From positions 2,410,430 through 2,474,429 of the forward strand of contig NZ_CP034072.1 of the NCBI RefSeq assembly GCF_003855255.1: 64,000 nucleotides of DNA, written 5' to 3'. Positions 16,645 to 26,092 of this stretch are shown one piece after another. The stretch is from Mycolicibacterium nivoides. Lineage in GTDB: Bacteria > Actinomycetota > Actinomycetes > Mycobacteriales > Mycobacteriaceae. The notes below the pieces were generated by a model. It was not told where the DNA came from. It worked only from the letters and a program-made list of their open reading frames with translations, and searched no databases. Each line of letters opens with the position of its first letter. Within the stretch, counting starts at the first letter, position 1. Position numbers and translations under genes: made by a program.

Positions 16645-16683
16645 ATGGCTACCGCCTCGTCAGGTCGGCCAGAAGGAGCGTTC

Positions 16684-17193
16684 ATGTCAGTCTCCCGGGT
16701 AAGCGCTGGTGCGGTGGCGATCGCCGCTGCGGCAGTTGTCGGCCTGAGCGCCGCCGCCCCCGCCACCGCCGGCGAGCAGTGGGGTATCAACGGCACCTTT
16801 GCCACATCGTCCAACGGCGAATGGGCCAAGATCAACGACCGCTACGAGAACCAGCCATCGGTACGTAGCAACTGGACCATCTCGACCCAGTGCATCTCGC
16901 CCACCGAATGCAACGGCACGGTGACCAGCGACGCGGGCTGGTCCGCACCGATCTACACAACGAATGGCCTCTGGTACATCAAGCGTGTCGTCCCCAACTG
17001 GCGTTTCTGCGCCGACGGCACCCCGGTCGAGGGTATGCAGGTGTACAAGATCTACCCGGTGGGCTTCGACGGCCACGTGGACCTCGCCTCAAGCGAATAC
17101 ACCGGCGAGGACGTGACCATCGGCCCCAGCGGCTCGTGCGGGCGCAATCAGTGGCCAACCGTCCGGATGCCGTTCTACATGCGGCCTGCCTAG
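16684..17193 (+). CDS. Small secreted protein (same type as 15080)
   Basis: 169 residues from ATG at 16684 with AAGGAG upstream. The frame is open 81 nt further up, but that segment contains the operator at 16626. Signal peptide VSRVSAGAVAIAAAAVVGLS with cleavage near APATAG (about residue 34). The mature protein starts EQWGINGTFATSSNGEWAKI and has four Cys (ISTQCISPTECNG, WRFCADG, GSCGRNQWP) and a Pro-rich end. Such proteins are common in mycobacterial envelopes and of unknown role. Its position directly before the mce operon terminator suggests a role in handling the Mce substrate (inference). Confidence 0.72.
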   Translation: MSVSRVSAGAVAIAAAAVVGLSAAAPATAGEQWGINGTFATSSNGEWAKINDRYENQPSVRSNWTISTQCISPTECNGTVTSDAGWSAPIYTTNGLWYIKRVVPNWRFCADGTPVEGMQVYKIYPVGFDGHVDLASSEYTGEDVTIGPSGSCGRNQWPTVRMPFYMRPA

Positions 17194-17212
17194 CCGAAAA
17201 CCGAAGAGAGAC

Positions 17213-17254
17213 AAAAGGACTGGCCCCGGACGATTGCCCGGGGCCAGTTCTTTT
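17213..17254. terminator. Bidirectional terminator at the 3' end of the mce operon
   Basis: AAAAGGACTGGCCCCGG pairs with CCGGGGCCAGTTCTTTT: 17 bp, one wobble, 8-nt loop, with A/T tracts at both ends. It sits between the convergent stops at 17193 and 17264. Confidence 0.85.
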
Positions 17255-17263
17255 CGTATCGCG

Positions 17264-19006
17264 CTAGGTCGGCATCAGGTCCTGCCACGTCTTGGGCGTG
17301 GACACCAGATCCGTCTGCTTGTATAGATTGCCGTCACTGCCCATGTACTCCCCCGTGCGCGGGTTGTACTTGGCGATAGCCACCGACGGCCCTTGGCCGC
17401 CCCCGCCGTTGAACGCGCTCGGCGCCACACCGGGCTGCGCGGGCATCGGAAGCTCAGGAGCATCCGGAAAAACCCCTTGCCCATGCGGGACGGGCGGAAC
17501 CTCGGTTGCCTGCGGCTGGTCCACCGCAGGCACCGGAACCGCGTTGGGATCGCCTGGGGGTGGCGGCGGTACACCGGGCACCGGAGGCTCCAGGTACATC
17601 GGCTGGCCCGGGAGCAACGGCCCCGGACCCGTGCCGGCGAAGTTCGGCGCCGGTTGCTGTTCGGGTGCCGCCCCTGGCGGCGGAGCTGTCACCCCCGGCG
17701 GCAGCGGGGTGCCGCCGAGCGGCCCGAAGATCTTCTCGTCCGGTAGTACCCGGGTGTCCGGGGGCACGCCCTGGGCGATCAGGCTGGGGTCGAGCGGATA
17801 CGGGCCGAGTGCGTGCTGGCGCTGGGCGATCGGCTGGAATCCCTTGGGGTCGTTACACAATTCGACCGTGGGAGCGCGCTTGCCCGGATGCCCCATGCAC
17901 GGGTAGTTCCGCGCGCCGCGGACACCGATCGGGGAATCCTGCGGCAACTTGCAGTAGATGTTGTCCGGCGTGTCGATCACGGTGGTATCGGCCGGGGAGC
18001 GCCATGCCGACGGCGGCAGGAACCCCACCGTGCAGGTCGGCGGATCACCCAGGCCGAGCGAGAAGTCAGCCATCGGCAGGCCGCTCGTATTGTTGGTCGG
18101 CGCGTAGGTCTGCAGCTGAGCGACGTACGGCGGCAACAACACCAACAGCTGCTCGATCGACGGGTTGTAGGTGACGGCGATCTGGCCGAACGTGGTCAGA
18201 TTCGCCAACAGGATCGGCAAGGTCGGCTTGATCTGCTCGAGCAGCTTGGTGGTCTCCTGGGCGAAACCCGGACCGTTGCGCAGCAGCGAGCGGATCTCGG
18301 GATCGTTGTCGGCCGCCTGCCCGGTGATGCCGGCCAAGCTCGCCGCCCAGGTCTTGATCGAATCGGTGGTCTGGGCTTGCGCATCGAGGAACGGCTTGGA
18401 GTCGTCGATCAGCGCACGCGTCTGGTCGGAAACGGCGTTGGACTCCCTGGTGATCGTCGATGCCGAGTCGAGCAGCGAGCCGAAGTCGTAGCCGGTGCCG
18501 TTGAACGCGTTGTAGGACTCGTCCAGCAGCTGGCTCAGCTTGTCCTTCGGGATGGTGTCCACCAGTGCGCTGAGCTGATCCAGCATCGGGCCGACCTGCT
18601 GCGGAATCTTGGTATTCGACACCGCGATCACCGAGCCGTTGTCCAGGTAGGGCCCCGAGTTGGTGCGCGGCAACAGCTCGACGTACTGCTCGCCGACCGC
18701 TGACATGCTCCGGACCTCGGCTGCCAGGTCCGCAGGCACCTTCGGAGAGCGGTCCAGGGACAGCGTCGCCTCGGCGCCCTTTTCGGTCAGCTCCACCGAA
18801 GTGACCTTGCCGATCTGGGACCCGCGATAGGTGACGTTGCTGAACTGGTACAGACCTCCGGTCGCCGGCAGTTCCATCTTCACGGTGATACGACCGATCC
18901 CGAGCAGCGTCGGCAGTTGCATATAAGCGAACAACATGACGGCCACACCGACCACCGAGGCGACGGTGAACAGGATCAGCTGAGTCCGGATGAAGCGGGT
19001 GAGCAT
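17264..19006 (-). CDS. MceF family protein
   Basis: 580 residues, last gene of the mce operon. N-terminal signal-anchor (FIRTQLILFTVASVVGVAVM, about 4-28), then the MlaD/MCE domain (about 38-115: ITVKMELPATGGLYQFSNVT, YRGSQIGKVTSVELTEKG), then a long helical region that forms the Mce tunnel (about 130-300), and a Pro/Gly-rich C-terminal tail of about 200 residues with repeats of PPPG type. The MCE hexamer spans the periplasm and passes hydrophobic ligands to the YrbE permease. The start directly abuts the MceE stop (no gap). Confidence 0.92.
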   Translation of the reverse strand: MLTRFIRTQLILFTVASVVGVAVMLFAYMQLPTLLGIGRITVKMELPATGGLYQFSNVTYRGSQIGKVTSVELTEKGAEATLSLDRSPKVPADLAAEVRSMSAVGEQYVELLPRTNSGPYLDNGSVIAVSNTKIPQQVGPMLDQLSALVDTIPKDKLSQLLDESYNAFNGTGYDFGSLLDSASTITRESNAVSDQTRALIDDSKPFLDAQAQTTDSIKTWAASLAGITGQAADNDPEIRSLLRNGPGFAQETTKLLEQIKPTLPILLANLTTFGQIAVTYNPSIEQLLVLLPPYVAQLQTYAPTNNTSGLPMADFSLGLGDPPTCTVGFLPPSAWRSPADTTVIDTPDNIYCKLPQDSPIGVRGARNYPCMGHPGKRAPTVELCNDPKGFQPIAQRQHALGPYPLDPSLIAQGVPPDTRVLPDEKIFGPLGGTPLPPGVTAPPPGAAPEQQPAPNFAGTGPGPLLPGQPMYLEPPVPGVPPPPPGDPNAVPVPAVDQPQATEVPPVPHGQGVFPDAPELPMPAQPGVAPSAFNGGGGQGPSVAIAKYNPRTGEYMGSDGNLYKQTDLVSTPKTWQDLMPT

Positions 19007-20371
19007 TTATCCGCCACCCCCTGTCGGTGGAGTAGGTGCAGTAGGTGCCGGCGGCTGGTCCGCTGAATCACCTTGAGGTGCATACGGTCCCGCGAAGATC
19101 GACGTCGACCCGCTGGACGGGGCCACCGGCTGGGGCATCCCCCCGGGCATGGTCAGCGGCGCCGGCGGTACCACAGGCAACACCGGACCCGAATAGGTGG
19201 GAGCCGGGAGACCCGGTGCGGGCGCTGCGTCCGGAGCCGGCGGGAACGCGTCCGGCGGCGGTGGGTTGACCCCGGTCTTGAGCGGGTCGTAGGTGTAGTT
19301 CAGATAACCCGGATCGCCGGGCACCGGGACGTTCTGAGCGTTTCCGTCTTCCCACCGGGTCCCCATCATCAAGCTGCGCTTCAGGTGCGGGATGGTGAGG
19401 TCGAAGTACGCGAACAGGTTGTAGTAGTCACCTCGGATCACCCGGTCCATGAAGCTCTGGGTGAACGGGAAATGCGGGGCATACTCGAGCACCGAGGTCA
19501 GGTCCGGCCCGATGTTGGCCAACGCCTTCAGCGCGGGCTCCAGGTTTTTCAGGTTCCTGACGAGATCGGCCTGCGAATCGTTGACGAACTGGTTGGCGGT
19601 CGCGCTGAAGGTGCCCAGCTTCTGCAGTGCGGTGGTGAATCTCGGCCGCTCCTTGATCAGTACGTCGAGCGCCGGCGGAATCTTCTCCAGCGCGCGGGTG
19701 ATGACGTCGCGTTGCCCGGCGAAGGTCGACGCCAGGCGGTTCAGGCCCTCGATGGACGCGACGATGTTGTCGCGCTGGGCATCAAGTGCGCCGACGAACG
19801 TGTCCAGCCGGGTGAGAAGGTCACGAAAATCAGTTTCGCGACCGTTGATCGCGGCACTGAAGTTGTGGATGATGTCGCCCATCTGCCCGAGACCGCCGCC
19901 GTTCACCACCGCGGCCAGTGAGGACAGCGTCTGCTCCGTCGTCGGATACGTCGACGAGTTGTTGAGCTGAATCGTGGCTCCCGGTGGGAGTTTCCCGTTG
20001 GGAGCCTGACCCGCCGGCGGATTGAGCGCCAGGTGCATCGAACCCAGAAGGCTGGTCTGCCCGACGCTGGCCACCGCGTTCGCCGGCACCACGACGTCCG
20101 GCTGTACCGAGAACTCGACGTCGGCGTGCCAATCCCTCACCGACAGGCTGCGCACGCTGCCGACGACGACGTCGTTCATCATCACCGGCGAATTCGGTTC
20201 CAGCGTAGCCACATTCGCGATCTCGACGTGGTACACGCTGGAGTCCGCACCCCGTCCCACCGCCCCGGGCAGGGGCAGTGAGTTGACGCCTTGGAAGGCG
20301 CACCCGCTGGCGGTCAGCGCAACGCAGGATCCGACGGCGATCGCCAGTCGTACCGGCTTTCCCCTGATCAT
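19007..20371 (-). CDS. MceE family lipoprotein
   Basis: 454 residues. The signal peptide ends in a lipobox-like LTASGC (Cys24), the expected lipid anchor of MceE subunits. The MCE domain follows at about 45-125 (YHVEIANVATLEPNSPVMMN, VGSVRSLSVRDWHADVEF), then helical segments and a Pro-rich tail from about residue 370. It overlaps MceD by 4 nt (ATGA), so translation is coupled. Confidence 0.92.
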   Translation of the reverse strand: MIRGKPVRLAIAVGSCVALTASGCAFQGVNSLPLPGAVGRGADSSVYHVEIANVATLEPNSPVMMNDVVVGSVRSLSVRDWHADVEFSVQPDVVVPANAVASVGQTSLLGSMHLALNPPAGQAPNGKLPPGATIQLNNSSTYPTTEQTLSSLAAVVNGGGLGQMGDIIHNFSAAINGRETDFRDLLTRLDTFVGALDAQRDNIVASIEGLNRLASTFAGQRDVITRALEKIPPALDVLIKERPRFTTALQKLGTFSATANQFVNDSQADLVRNLKNLEPALKALANIGPDLTSVLEYAPHFPFTQSFMDRVIRGDYYNLFAYFDLTIPHLKRSLMMGTRWEDGNAQNVPVPGDPGYLNYTYDPLKTGVNPPPPDAFPPAPDAAPAPGLPAPTYSGPVLPVVPPAPLTMPGGMPQPVAPSSGSTSIFAGPYAPQGDSADQPPAPTAPTPPTGGGG

Positions 20372-21831
20372 GCTGGTGGCGTCCCTTCTGCTGGTGACGG
20401 AGCTCCGGGCGCCGGGGCTTCGGCGGCCAGTGGACCGGGCGCTGGACCCGGAGGCGGCCCGGGTTGCCCGGCAGTCGGATTGAGCATGTCCGACACCGTG
20501 TTCGGCATGTTGGGCGGGTAGAACTCGCCACCCGGCAACAGCTGCTGGGCCCCTGGTGGCGGCACTCCGGGCTCCCGGCCGGTGAATGGCGGAGGCGGCT
20601 CGGGGCCAGGGTTATAGGCCGAGATCGACGGCGGAATCTCGGGCGCCACGGGCGATCCACCGCTGCCACCGGGTTCCAGACCCGGCTCGGAGTACTCGAG
20701 CTGCTCGGGGCTGGCCGACGGCATCAGGTACGGCGAGATCGGGAACGGCAGGTAGTTGAAGTTGATCAGCCGCAGCGCCGGCCCGAGGTACTGCGAGCAG
20801 AGTTTCGCGGTCTCGGGTGCGGTGGTGTTCTCGACGGCACCGATGGCACCGCAGATGAACTCGACCGGGTTGGAGAAGTTGTTCATCACGAACTGACCGA
20901 CGGCGCTACCCGAGTCCGGGTTGTAGATGTTGTAGCCGTTCATGAACGCGTTGGGCGCGACGTGGAGCAGATTCTCGATGTTCATCTTGTTGTCGACGAG
21001 GTTCTGGGTGACATTGGCCAGCCGCTGCACCTGCTCGGAGGTCTGATCGCGGGATCCCGCGACGAACCGCTGCACCTCGACGACCGCCACCGACAGGTTC
21101 GTGAGCGCCGCGTCGAGGTCGGATCGGCTGCCGTCGACCACGCTGGTCAGGGTGGCCAACCGGTTCTGGAACGACACCACCTGCTGGTTGCTGTCCCGCA
21201 ACGCGGTGACGAAGGTCTGCAGGTTCTTGATGATGTCGACGATGTTGCCGCTGCCCTCGGCCAGCACGCGGGCAACGCCGGACAACTGCGAAATCGTCTG
21301 GCGCAGTTTGTCACCGTTGCCGGCCATCGCGTCGGCCGTGCTGTTGATGAACCGGGACACCGACGTCCCGTCGACACCGCTTTGCGGTCCCAGGTCGGTG
21401 GACAGCCGCATCAGCTGTTCCTTGACCTGGTCCCACTCCACCGGAACGGCGGTGTGGTCCAAGCCGATCACCGCGTTGTCGGGCAGCGTCGGGCCACTCG
21501 ACCGGTAGGCGGGCGCGAGCTGGACATAGCGCGCGGCCACCAGGTTCTGGGCCACGATCACGGCTTTCGCGTCCGCGGGGATCGGCACGTCGTGGTCGAT
21601 CTTGAGCGTCACCCGCGTTTGGGTGCCCTCCGGCTTGATCGACTCGATGGTGCCGACCTTGACCCCGGACACCCGGACGTCGTCGCCCGGGTAGACGCCG
21701 GTGGCTGAGGTGAACAACGCGGAGATGGTCTTCTGCCCGAAGAAGGTCTGACGCAGCAGCACTGCCGCGCCGACGACGAGCAGCGCCACCAACGCCACCG
21801 CCAGCCACTTGCCGAGACGACTGCGGTTCAT
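20368..21831 (-). CDS. MceD family protein
   Basis: 487 residues: anchor helix at about 9-28 (WLAVALVALLVVGAAVLL), MCE domain (TISALFTSATGVYPGDDVRV, SGVKVGTIESIKPEGTQTRV), helical tunnel region to about 330, and a Pro-rich tail (about 390-487). The YPGDDVRVSGVKVG loop is the hallmark MCE pattern. Its start shares one base with the MceC stop. Confidence 0.92.
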   Translation of the reverse strand: MNRSRLGKWLAVALVALLVVGAAVLLRQTFFGQKTISALFTSATGVYPGDDVRVSGVKVGTIESIKPEGTQTRVTLKIDHDVPIPADAKAVIVAQNLVAARYVQLAPAYRSSGPTLPDNAVIGLDHTAVPVEWDQVKEQLMRLSTDLGPQSGVDGTSVSRFINSTADAMAGNGDKLRQTISQLSGVARVLAEGSGNIVDIIKNLQTFVTALRDSNQQVVSFQNRLATLTSVVDGSRSDLDAALTNLSVAVVEVQRFVAGSRDQTSEQVQRLANVTQNLVDNKMNIENLLHVAPNAFMNGYNIYNPDSGSAVGQFVMNNFSNPVEFICGAIGAVENTTAPETAKLCSQYLGPALRLINFNYLPFPISPYLMPSASPEQLEYSEPGLEPGGSGGSPVAPEIPPSISAYNPGPEPPPPFTGREPGVPPPGAQQLLPGGEFYPPNMPNTVSDMLNPTAGQPGPPPGPAPGPLAAEAPAPGAPSPAEGTPPA

Positions 21832-22913
21832 CAGCGTGAACCTCCGGGAATTCCGTTGTAGGGCAGCGGCAGTTCGGCGCGTGGGCCGGCATTGTCCGGT
21901 GGTTGGCCGGCGTTCGTCCCGCGCCGGAACCCGAACGCGTAGTCGAAGAACGGCTGCAGCAACTGGGCGGGCTGCAGGTTCGGGACATAGGCGTTGTAGT
22001 ACGCGCCGTTCGCCAGGGTTTCCGCCTGGGACAACTGGAACTTGTTCAAGTTCGGCAATGCCTTGCTGATGTTGTCGCGATTGCGTTCCAGCATCGCGGT
22101 CACCGAGTTGAGTCGCTTGAGCGTCGGAGCCAACTGCGCCTCGTTGTCCGCGACGAGTCCGCTGAGTTGCTGCGAGACCGCCGCGGTATTGGCCAGCAGA
22201 TCGACGATGGCCTGGCGCCGGTCGTTGAGCACACCGAGCAGATCATTAGCGTTGAGGATCAACGTGTTCAGCTGATTGCTGCGCTGTGACAGCACCACTG
22301 TCACGTCGCTGGCGCTCTTGAGCAGGCTGGCCAGGCTCTCGTTGCGGCCGTTGATGGATTTCGACAGCCGGCTGAGGCCGTCGAACGTCGGCCCGAGCTT
22401 CGGTGCGACCTGATCGATCGTCGCCGAAAGCGTGTCCAGGGACTGATTCAGCGACGCCGTGTCGGTACCCGCCGAGTTGGTGGTGAGGTCACTGACCGCG
22501 TCGGTCAGCGAGTACGGCGACGACGTGCGCGACGTGGGGATCACATCAGTGGTGCGCAGCGTGCCTCCGCCATCGGACTCCAACGTCAGCACCCGCTCAC
22601 CCAGAAGTGAGCCGGTTCGGATGTGCGCGGTGGTCAGCGACCCCAGGGGGTACTTGCCCTCGGTGGTGAAGGTGACCAATGCATCGCCGTTCTGCAGCGC
22701 CACCTCGGTGACCGAACCGATCTTGATTCCGGACAAGGTGACGTCGTTGCCGGTGGCGATACCGCCGGCTTCGCTGAACAGTGCCTGATGGCGCACCGAC
22801 GAGGCCCATTGCTGCAACCGTTCGGGCTGGAGCCCGACGGCGATGATGAGCATCATCAGTACGACACCGATGAAACCCGCCTTGATCAGGTTTGATTCAC
22901 GGTATTTAAGCAT
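21831..22913 (-). CDS. MceC family protein
   Basis: 360 residues from ATG at 22913 (LKYRESNLIKAGFIGVVLMM). This start is preferred over a GTG 15 nt upstream because it gives the usual MceC N-terminus, has GGAG 5 nt before it, and overlaps the MceB stop in TGATG. Anchor helix (about 10-27), MCE domain (VRHQALFSEAGGIATGNDVT, LSGIKIGSVTEVALQNGDAL), then helices. Unlike MceD, E and F, it has no long Pro-rich tail. Confidence 0.9.
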   Translation of the reverse strand: MLKYRESNLIKAGFIGVVLMMLIIAVGLQPERLQQWASSVRHQALFSEAGGIATGNDVTLSGIKIGSVTEVALQNGDALVTFTTEGKYPLGSLTTAHIRTGSLLGERVLTLESDGGGTLRTTDVIPTSRTSSPYSLTDAVSDLTTNSAGTDTASLNQSLDTLSATIDQVAPKLGPTFDGLSRLSKSINGRNESLASLLKSASDVTVVLSQRSNQLNTLILNANDLLGVLNDRRQAIVDLLANTAAVSQQLSGLVADNEAQLAPTLKRLNSVTAMLERNRDNISKALPNLNKFQLSQAETLANGAYYNAYVPNLQPAQLLQPFFDYAFGFRRGTNAGQPPDNAGPRAELPLPYNGIPGGSR

Positions 22914-23938
22914 CAGGGCTCCGCGCACCTCCCGCCTTCTTGTTTGATCATCGGGAAGTGCGCTGTACGTCCCTGCAGATCGGTGACACGGATACCAAGT
23001 CCGCAGATGTAATACATGATCCAGCTGCCGTACGAGCCCAGCCGCGCTAGCTTGCGGAAGTTGTCGGGGGCTTTCTGCAGACCACGATCCAGGACGATCT
23101 GGTGGTCGTCGAGCAGCGGGGCCAGTCGGTTGAGCTGGTCGACGGTGCCCTTGAGCGGCGGCCGCGCCTCGGTGAGCAGGCTTGCGAGCGAGGCCGTTCC
23201 GTTGTCCAGCTGCGTCACCGCTGTGCCCAGCGGATCACGATCCTGAGACAAGCCACTGATCAACTGTTCGAGACGGTCGACCGTTCCGTCGAACTTCTTA
23301 CCGTCCTTGGCCAGGGTTCCGACCACCGAGTTCAGGTTGTCGATCAACTGCTGGATGACCTGGTCGTTGTTGGCCAGCGTGTTCGAGAACGACGAGGTCT
23401 TGCTCAGCAGTGAATCCAAGGTGTCGCCCTGCCCTTGGAAGATCTGAATCAGCGAGGATGTCAGCGCATTGACGTCCTGGGGGTTGAGCCCCTGGATCAC
23501 CGGGCGCAGGCCACCGAGCAACAGATCGAGGTCGAGCGCACTTGCGGTGCGGTCCTTGGGAATCTGTGATCCGGCGGGCAGCAGTTTCGTCGACCCGGGA
23601 CTGTCGATCAGCTCCAGGTACCGGTCCCCGACCAGATTCAGATAGCGAACCGCGACCTTGGTACTGGTGGTCAGCGCGACGTTTCGATCAGTGTCGAAGT
23701 CGACCTTAACCGACTTATCCGGTTGCAGCGAAACACGTTTCACGGTTCCCACCCGGACCCCGGCAACCCGCACCGAGTCTCCGGCCTCAAGGCGTGACGC
23801 GTCGCCGAAGACCGCCGAGTAACCCGAGTAGGAGCCGCCGCGGTACTCCGAGAACGTCATGAACAGGAAGGCCGTGAGGACGGCCATCACCACCGCGAAG
23901 GATGCGAACTTGATGAATGTGGTTCTGCCGCGCTTCAT
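22913..23938 (-). CDS. MceB family protein
   Basis: 341 residues: anchor helix (about 8-30, FIKFASFAVVMAVLTAFLFM), MCE domain (YSAVFGDASRLEAGDSVRVA, GVRVGTVKRVSLQPDKSVKV), RYLNLVGDRYLELID, helical part, and a C-terminal YYICGLGIRV segment typical of MceB. It overlaps MceA by 4 nt and MceC by 1 nt. Confidence 0.92.
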   Translation of the reverse strand: MKRGRTTFIKFASFAVVMAVLTAFLFMTFSEYRGGSYSGYSAVFGDASRLEAGDSVRVAGVRVGTVKRVSLQPDKSVKVDFDTDRNVALTTSTKVAVRYLNLVGDRYLELIDSPGSTKLLPAGSQIPKDRTASALDLDLLLGGLRPVIQGLNPQDVNALTSSLIQIFQGQGDTLDSLLSKTSSFSNTLANNDQVIQQLIDNLNSVVGTLAKDGKKFDGTVDRLEQLISGLSQDRDPLGTAVTQLDNGTASLASLLTEARPPLKGTVDQLNRLAPLLDDHQIVLDRGLQKAPDNFRKLARLGSYGSWIMYYICGLGIRVTDLQGRTAHFPMIKQEGGRCAEP

Positions 23939-25212
23939 CCCGGTTGTCCGATCTGTGCGGTGTTACGTGGCGGGCCGTCCAGCGGACCGAACAGGATCTG
24001 CTTGAGCCCGTCCGAGTTCAACAGGATGCCCTGGTTGCCATACTTGAACGGATTGGCGTTGGTGTCGGTGACGAGGTACTTCGCCTTGTTACCAAATCCG
24101 ATGTACGGCAAGCCCATGCAGTGCGGACCGCCCTTCGCTGCCACCTTGGGCAGGTTCTGCGGGTAGCGGTAGCGCTCGATCCCCAACGTGAAGGCCACGT
24201 TCACCACGACACCGGGGTCCGGCTGTGGCGGCTGGTGGTAGAGGTACAACATGCCCTTGAGGCCGCACTCGATTCCGGGTGCGTACTCGTTGAGCAGATC
24301 AGTGGTGGGCGCCAACAGGTTCAGCGTGGTGCTGAGTGCCTGCCGGTTGCCGCCGATGACGTCGTTGCCGGTGTCGGCCAGGCCGATCGAGCTCACCAGG
24401 AAGTTGTCGAGGTTCTTCTGCTCGTCAATGATGCTGTCACTCAGCCGGTTGGTGTTGTCGACAGTCTTGAGCAGGTCCGGTGCCGCGTCACCGTAGGCCC
24501 GCGACACCGCGGCCATGCTCTCGATGTCGCCGGTCAGATTGGGCAGGCTGGGCTCGATCTTCTTCAGCACCGCATCGAAGTCGGACAGCGACTGCCCCAT
24601 CGCTTCGCCGCGCCCGGAGAAGGCCGAGGACAGCGCGCCCAGGGTCTCGTTGAGCTTGGCCGGGTCGATCTTGTTCAGCACGTTGGTGAGCTGTTGGAAG
24701 ACCGTGTTCATCTCCACGGTGACATGATCGCCTTGAAGCGTCTGGCCGGGCCGAAGCTTCTCGGGCGAGGGATTGTCCGGCGCGACGAGTTGGACGTACT
24801 TGGCGCCGAAGACTGTGGTGGAGGCGATGTCGGCCTGCACGTTGCCCGGGATCAGGTGCAGCTGTGACGGGTTCATCGCCAGGTGCAGCACGGCCTTGCC
24901 GTCGGCACGCTGCTCGATCGAGCTGACGGTGCCGACCTGCACCCCTCGCATCTTCACCTTGGCGTCCGGATTCATCACCAGGCCGGCGCGGTCGGAGATC
25001 AGGGTGACGGGCTCGGTCTTGGTGAAGCTGCCGCGGAACAGCGCGACCGCCAGGCCGAAGATCAGGCCTATGGCGACCACGGTCGCCAGACCGGCCAGTG
25101 GCCGCGAGGAGCCGCCCGCGCCGAAGCTGCGGCCGGGGCGCGCCGCCACTGGCGAAGCGCTACTTGTGGTTTCGGACCGGTGGGCTGGGCCCGGTCCAAC
25201 GTTTCGTGTCAA
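23935..25212 (-). CDS. MceA family protein
   Basis: 425 residues. A cytosolic N-terminus of about 40 residues precedes the anchor helix (LAGLATVVAIGLIFGLAVAL). The MCE domain has LISDRAGLVMNPDAKVKMRG and VQVGTVSSIEQRADGKAVLH, followed by SQLHLIPGNVQADIASTTVF and GAKYVQLV. Lower down, LYLYHQPPQPDPGVVVN and CMGLPYIGFGNKAKYLVTDT match MceA C-terminal features. It is 9 nt from YrbEB. I cannot assign it to a numbered mce locus, although the neighbourhood is not that of mce1 or mce4 of M. tuberculosis. Confidence 0.92.
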   Translation of the reverse strand: MTRNVGPGPAHRSETTSSASPVAARPGRSFGAGGSSRPLAGLATVVAIGLIFGLAVALFRGSFTKTEPVTLISDRAGLVMNPDAKVKMRGVQVGTVSSIEQRADGKAVLHLAMNPSQLHLIPGNVQADIASTTVFGAKYVQLVAPDNPSPEKLRPGQTLQGDHVTVEMNTVFQQLTNVLNKIDPAKLNETLGALSSAFSGRGEAMGQSLSDFDAVLKKIEPSLPNLTGDIESMAAVSRAYGDAAPDLLKTVDNTNRLSDSIIDEQKNLDNFLVSSIGLADTGNDVIGGNRQALSTTLNLLAPTTDLLNEYAPGIECGLKGMLYLYHQPPQPDPGVVVNVAFTLGIERYRYPQNLPKVAAKGGPHCMGLPYIGFGNKAKYLVTDTNANPFKYGNQGILLNSDGLKQILFGPLDGPPRNTAQIGQPG

Positions 25213-25221
25213 CTCTTCTCC

Positions 25222-26079
25222 CTATCCCGACAGGTTGAAGTTGCCGTTGGAGCCGTAGACCGACAGTGACACCAGCAGGGTCACCGAGACCACGACGATC
25301 AGCGAGGTACGTACGGCGTTGCCGACCGCGACACCGACCCCGGATGGTCCGCCGGAGGCGAAATAGCCGAAGTAGGTGTGGATCAGCAGGATGGTGATGG
25401 CCATCAGGACGGCCTGCAGAAACGACCACAGCAGGTCGATCGGATTGAGGAACGTCGTGAAGTAGTGGTCATACAGACCGCCGGACTGCCCCAGCAGCAC
25501 CACGGTGGTGAACTGGGACGCCAAGAACGACAGGATCACCGCGATCGCGTACAGCGGGGTGATGGCGATCATCCCGGCCACGATGCGGGTGGACACCAGG
25601 TATTCGACCGGGCGGATGGCCATGGCTTCCAGGGCGTCGATTTCCTCGTTGATCCGCATCGCCCCGAGTTGGGCGGTCACACCGGCGCCGAAGGTGGCGG
25701 CCAGGCCGATCCCGGCCACCACGGGCGCGGCGATACGGACGTTGATGAAGGCCGCCAGGAATCCGGTCAGCGCCTCGATGCCGATGTTGCCCAGCGACGA
25801 GTAGCCCTGGATGGCGAGCACACCACCGGTGGCCAGGGTCAAGAACCCCACGATCACCACGGTGCCGCCGATCATGGCCAAGGTGCCTGCGCCCATCGAG
25901 ATCTCGGCGATCAGCCGGACCAGTTCCTTGCGATAGTGCATGGCCGCGTGCGGGGTGCCCGCCAGTGCCTTGAGATAGAACAGCGTGTGATCGCCGATCC
26001 GGCTCAGCGTCGAGACCGGCTTGTTGAACTGCCGGGTGACCCGCGGATAGGTCGACCGCAGGATCGTCATCGTTCCCAT
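25222..26079 (-). CDS. YrbEB-type MCE permease (MlaE family)
   Basis: 285-residue integral membrane permease. The MlaE signature is visible in TFGAGVTAQLGAMRINEEID followed by ALEAMAIRPVEYLVSTRIVA (residues about 130-170), the EExDAL cytoplasmic coupling helix that contacts the Mkl/MceG ATPase. It has about five or six transmembrane segments. It is the second permease of the operon, 13 nt after YrbEA. No ATPase gene lies in the window, as usual because one MceG serves all mce loci. Confidence 0.93.
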   Translation of the reverse strand: MGTMTILRSTYPRVTRQFNKPVSTLSRIGDHTLFYLKALAGTPHAAMHYRKELVRLIAEISMGAGTLAMIGGTVVIVGFLTLATGGVLAIQGYSSLGNIGIEALTGFLAAFINVRIAAPVVAGIGLAATFGAGVTAQLGAMRINEEIDALEAMAIRPVEYLVSTRIVAGMIAITPLYAIAVILSFLASQFTTVVLLGQSGGLYDHYFTTFLNPIDLLWSFLQAVLMAITILLIHTYFGYFASGGPSGVGVAVGNAVRTSLIVVVSVTLLVSLSVYGSNGNFNLSG

Positions 26080-26092
26080 TGCGTCCCCTGCC

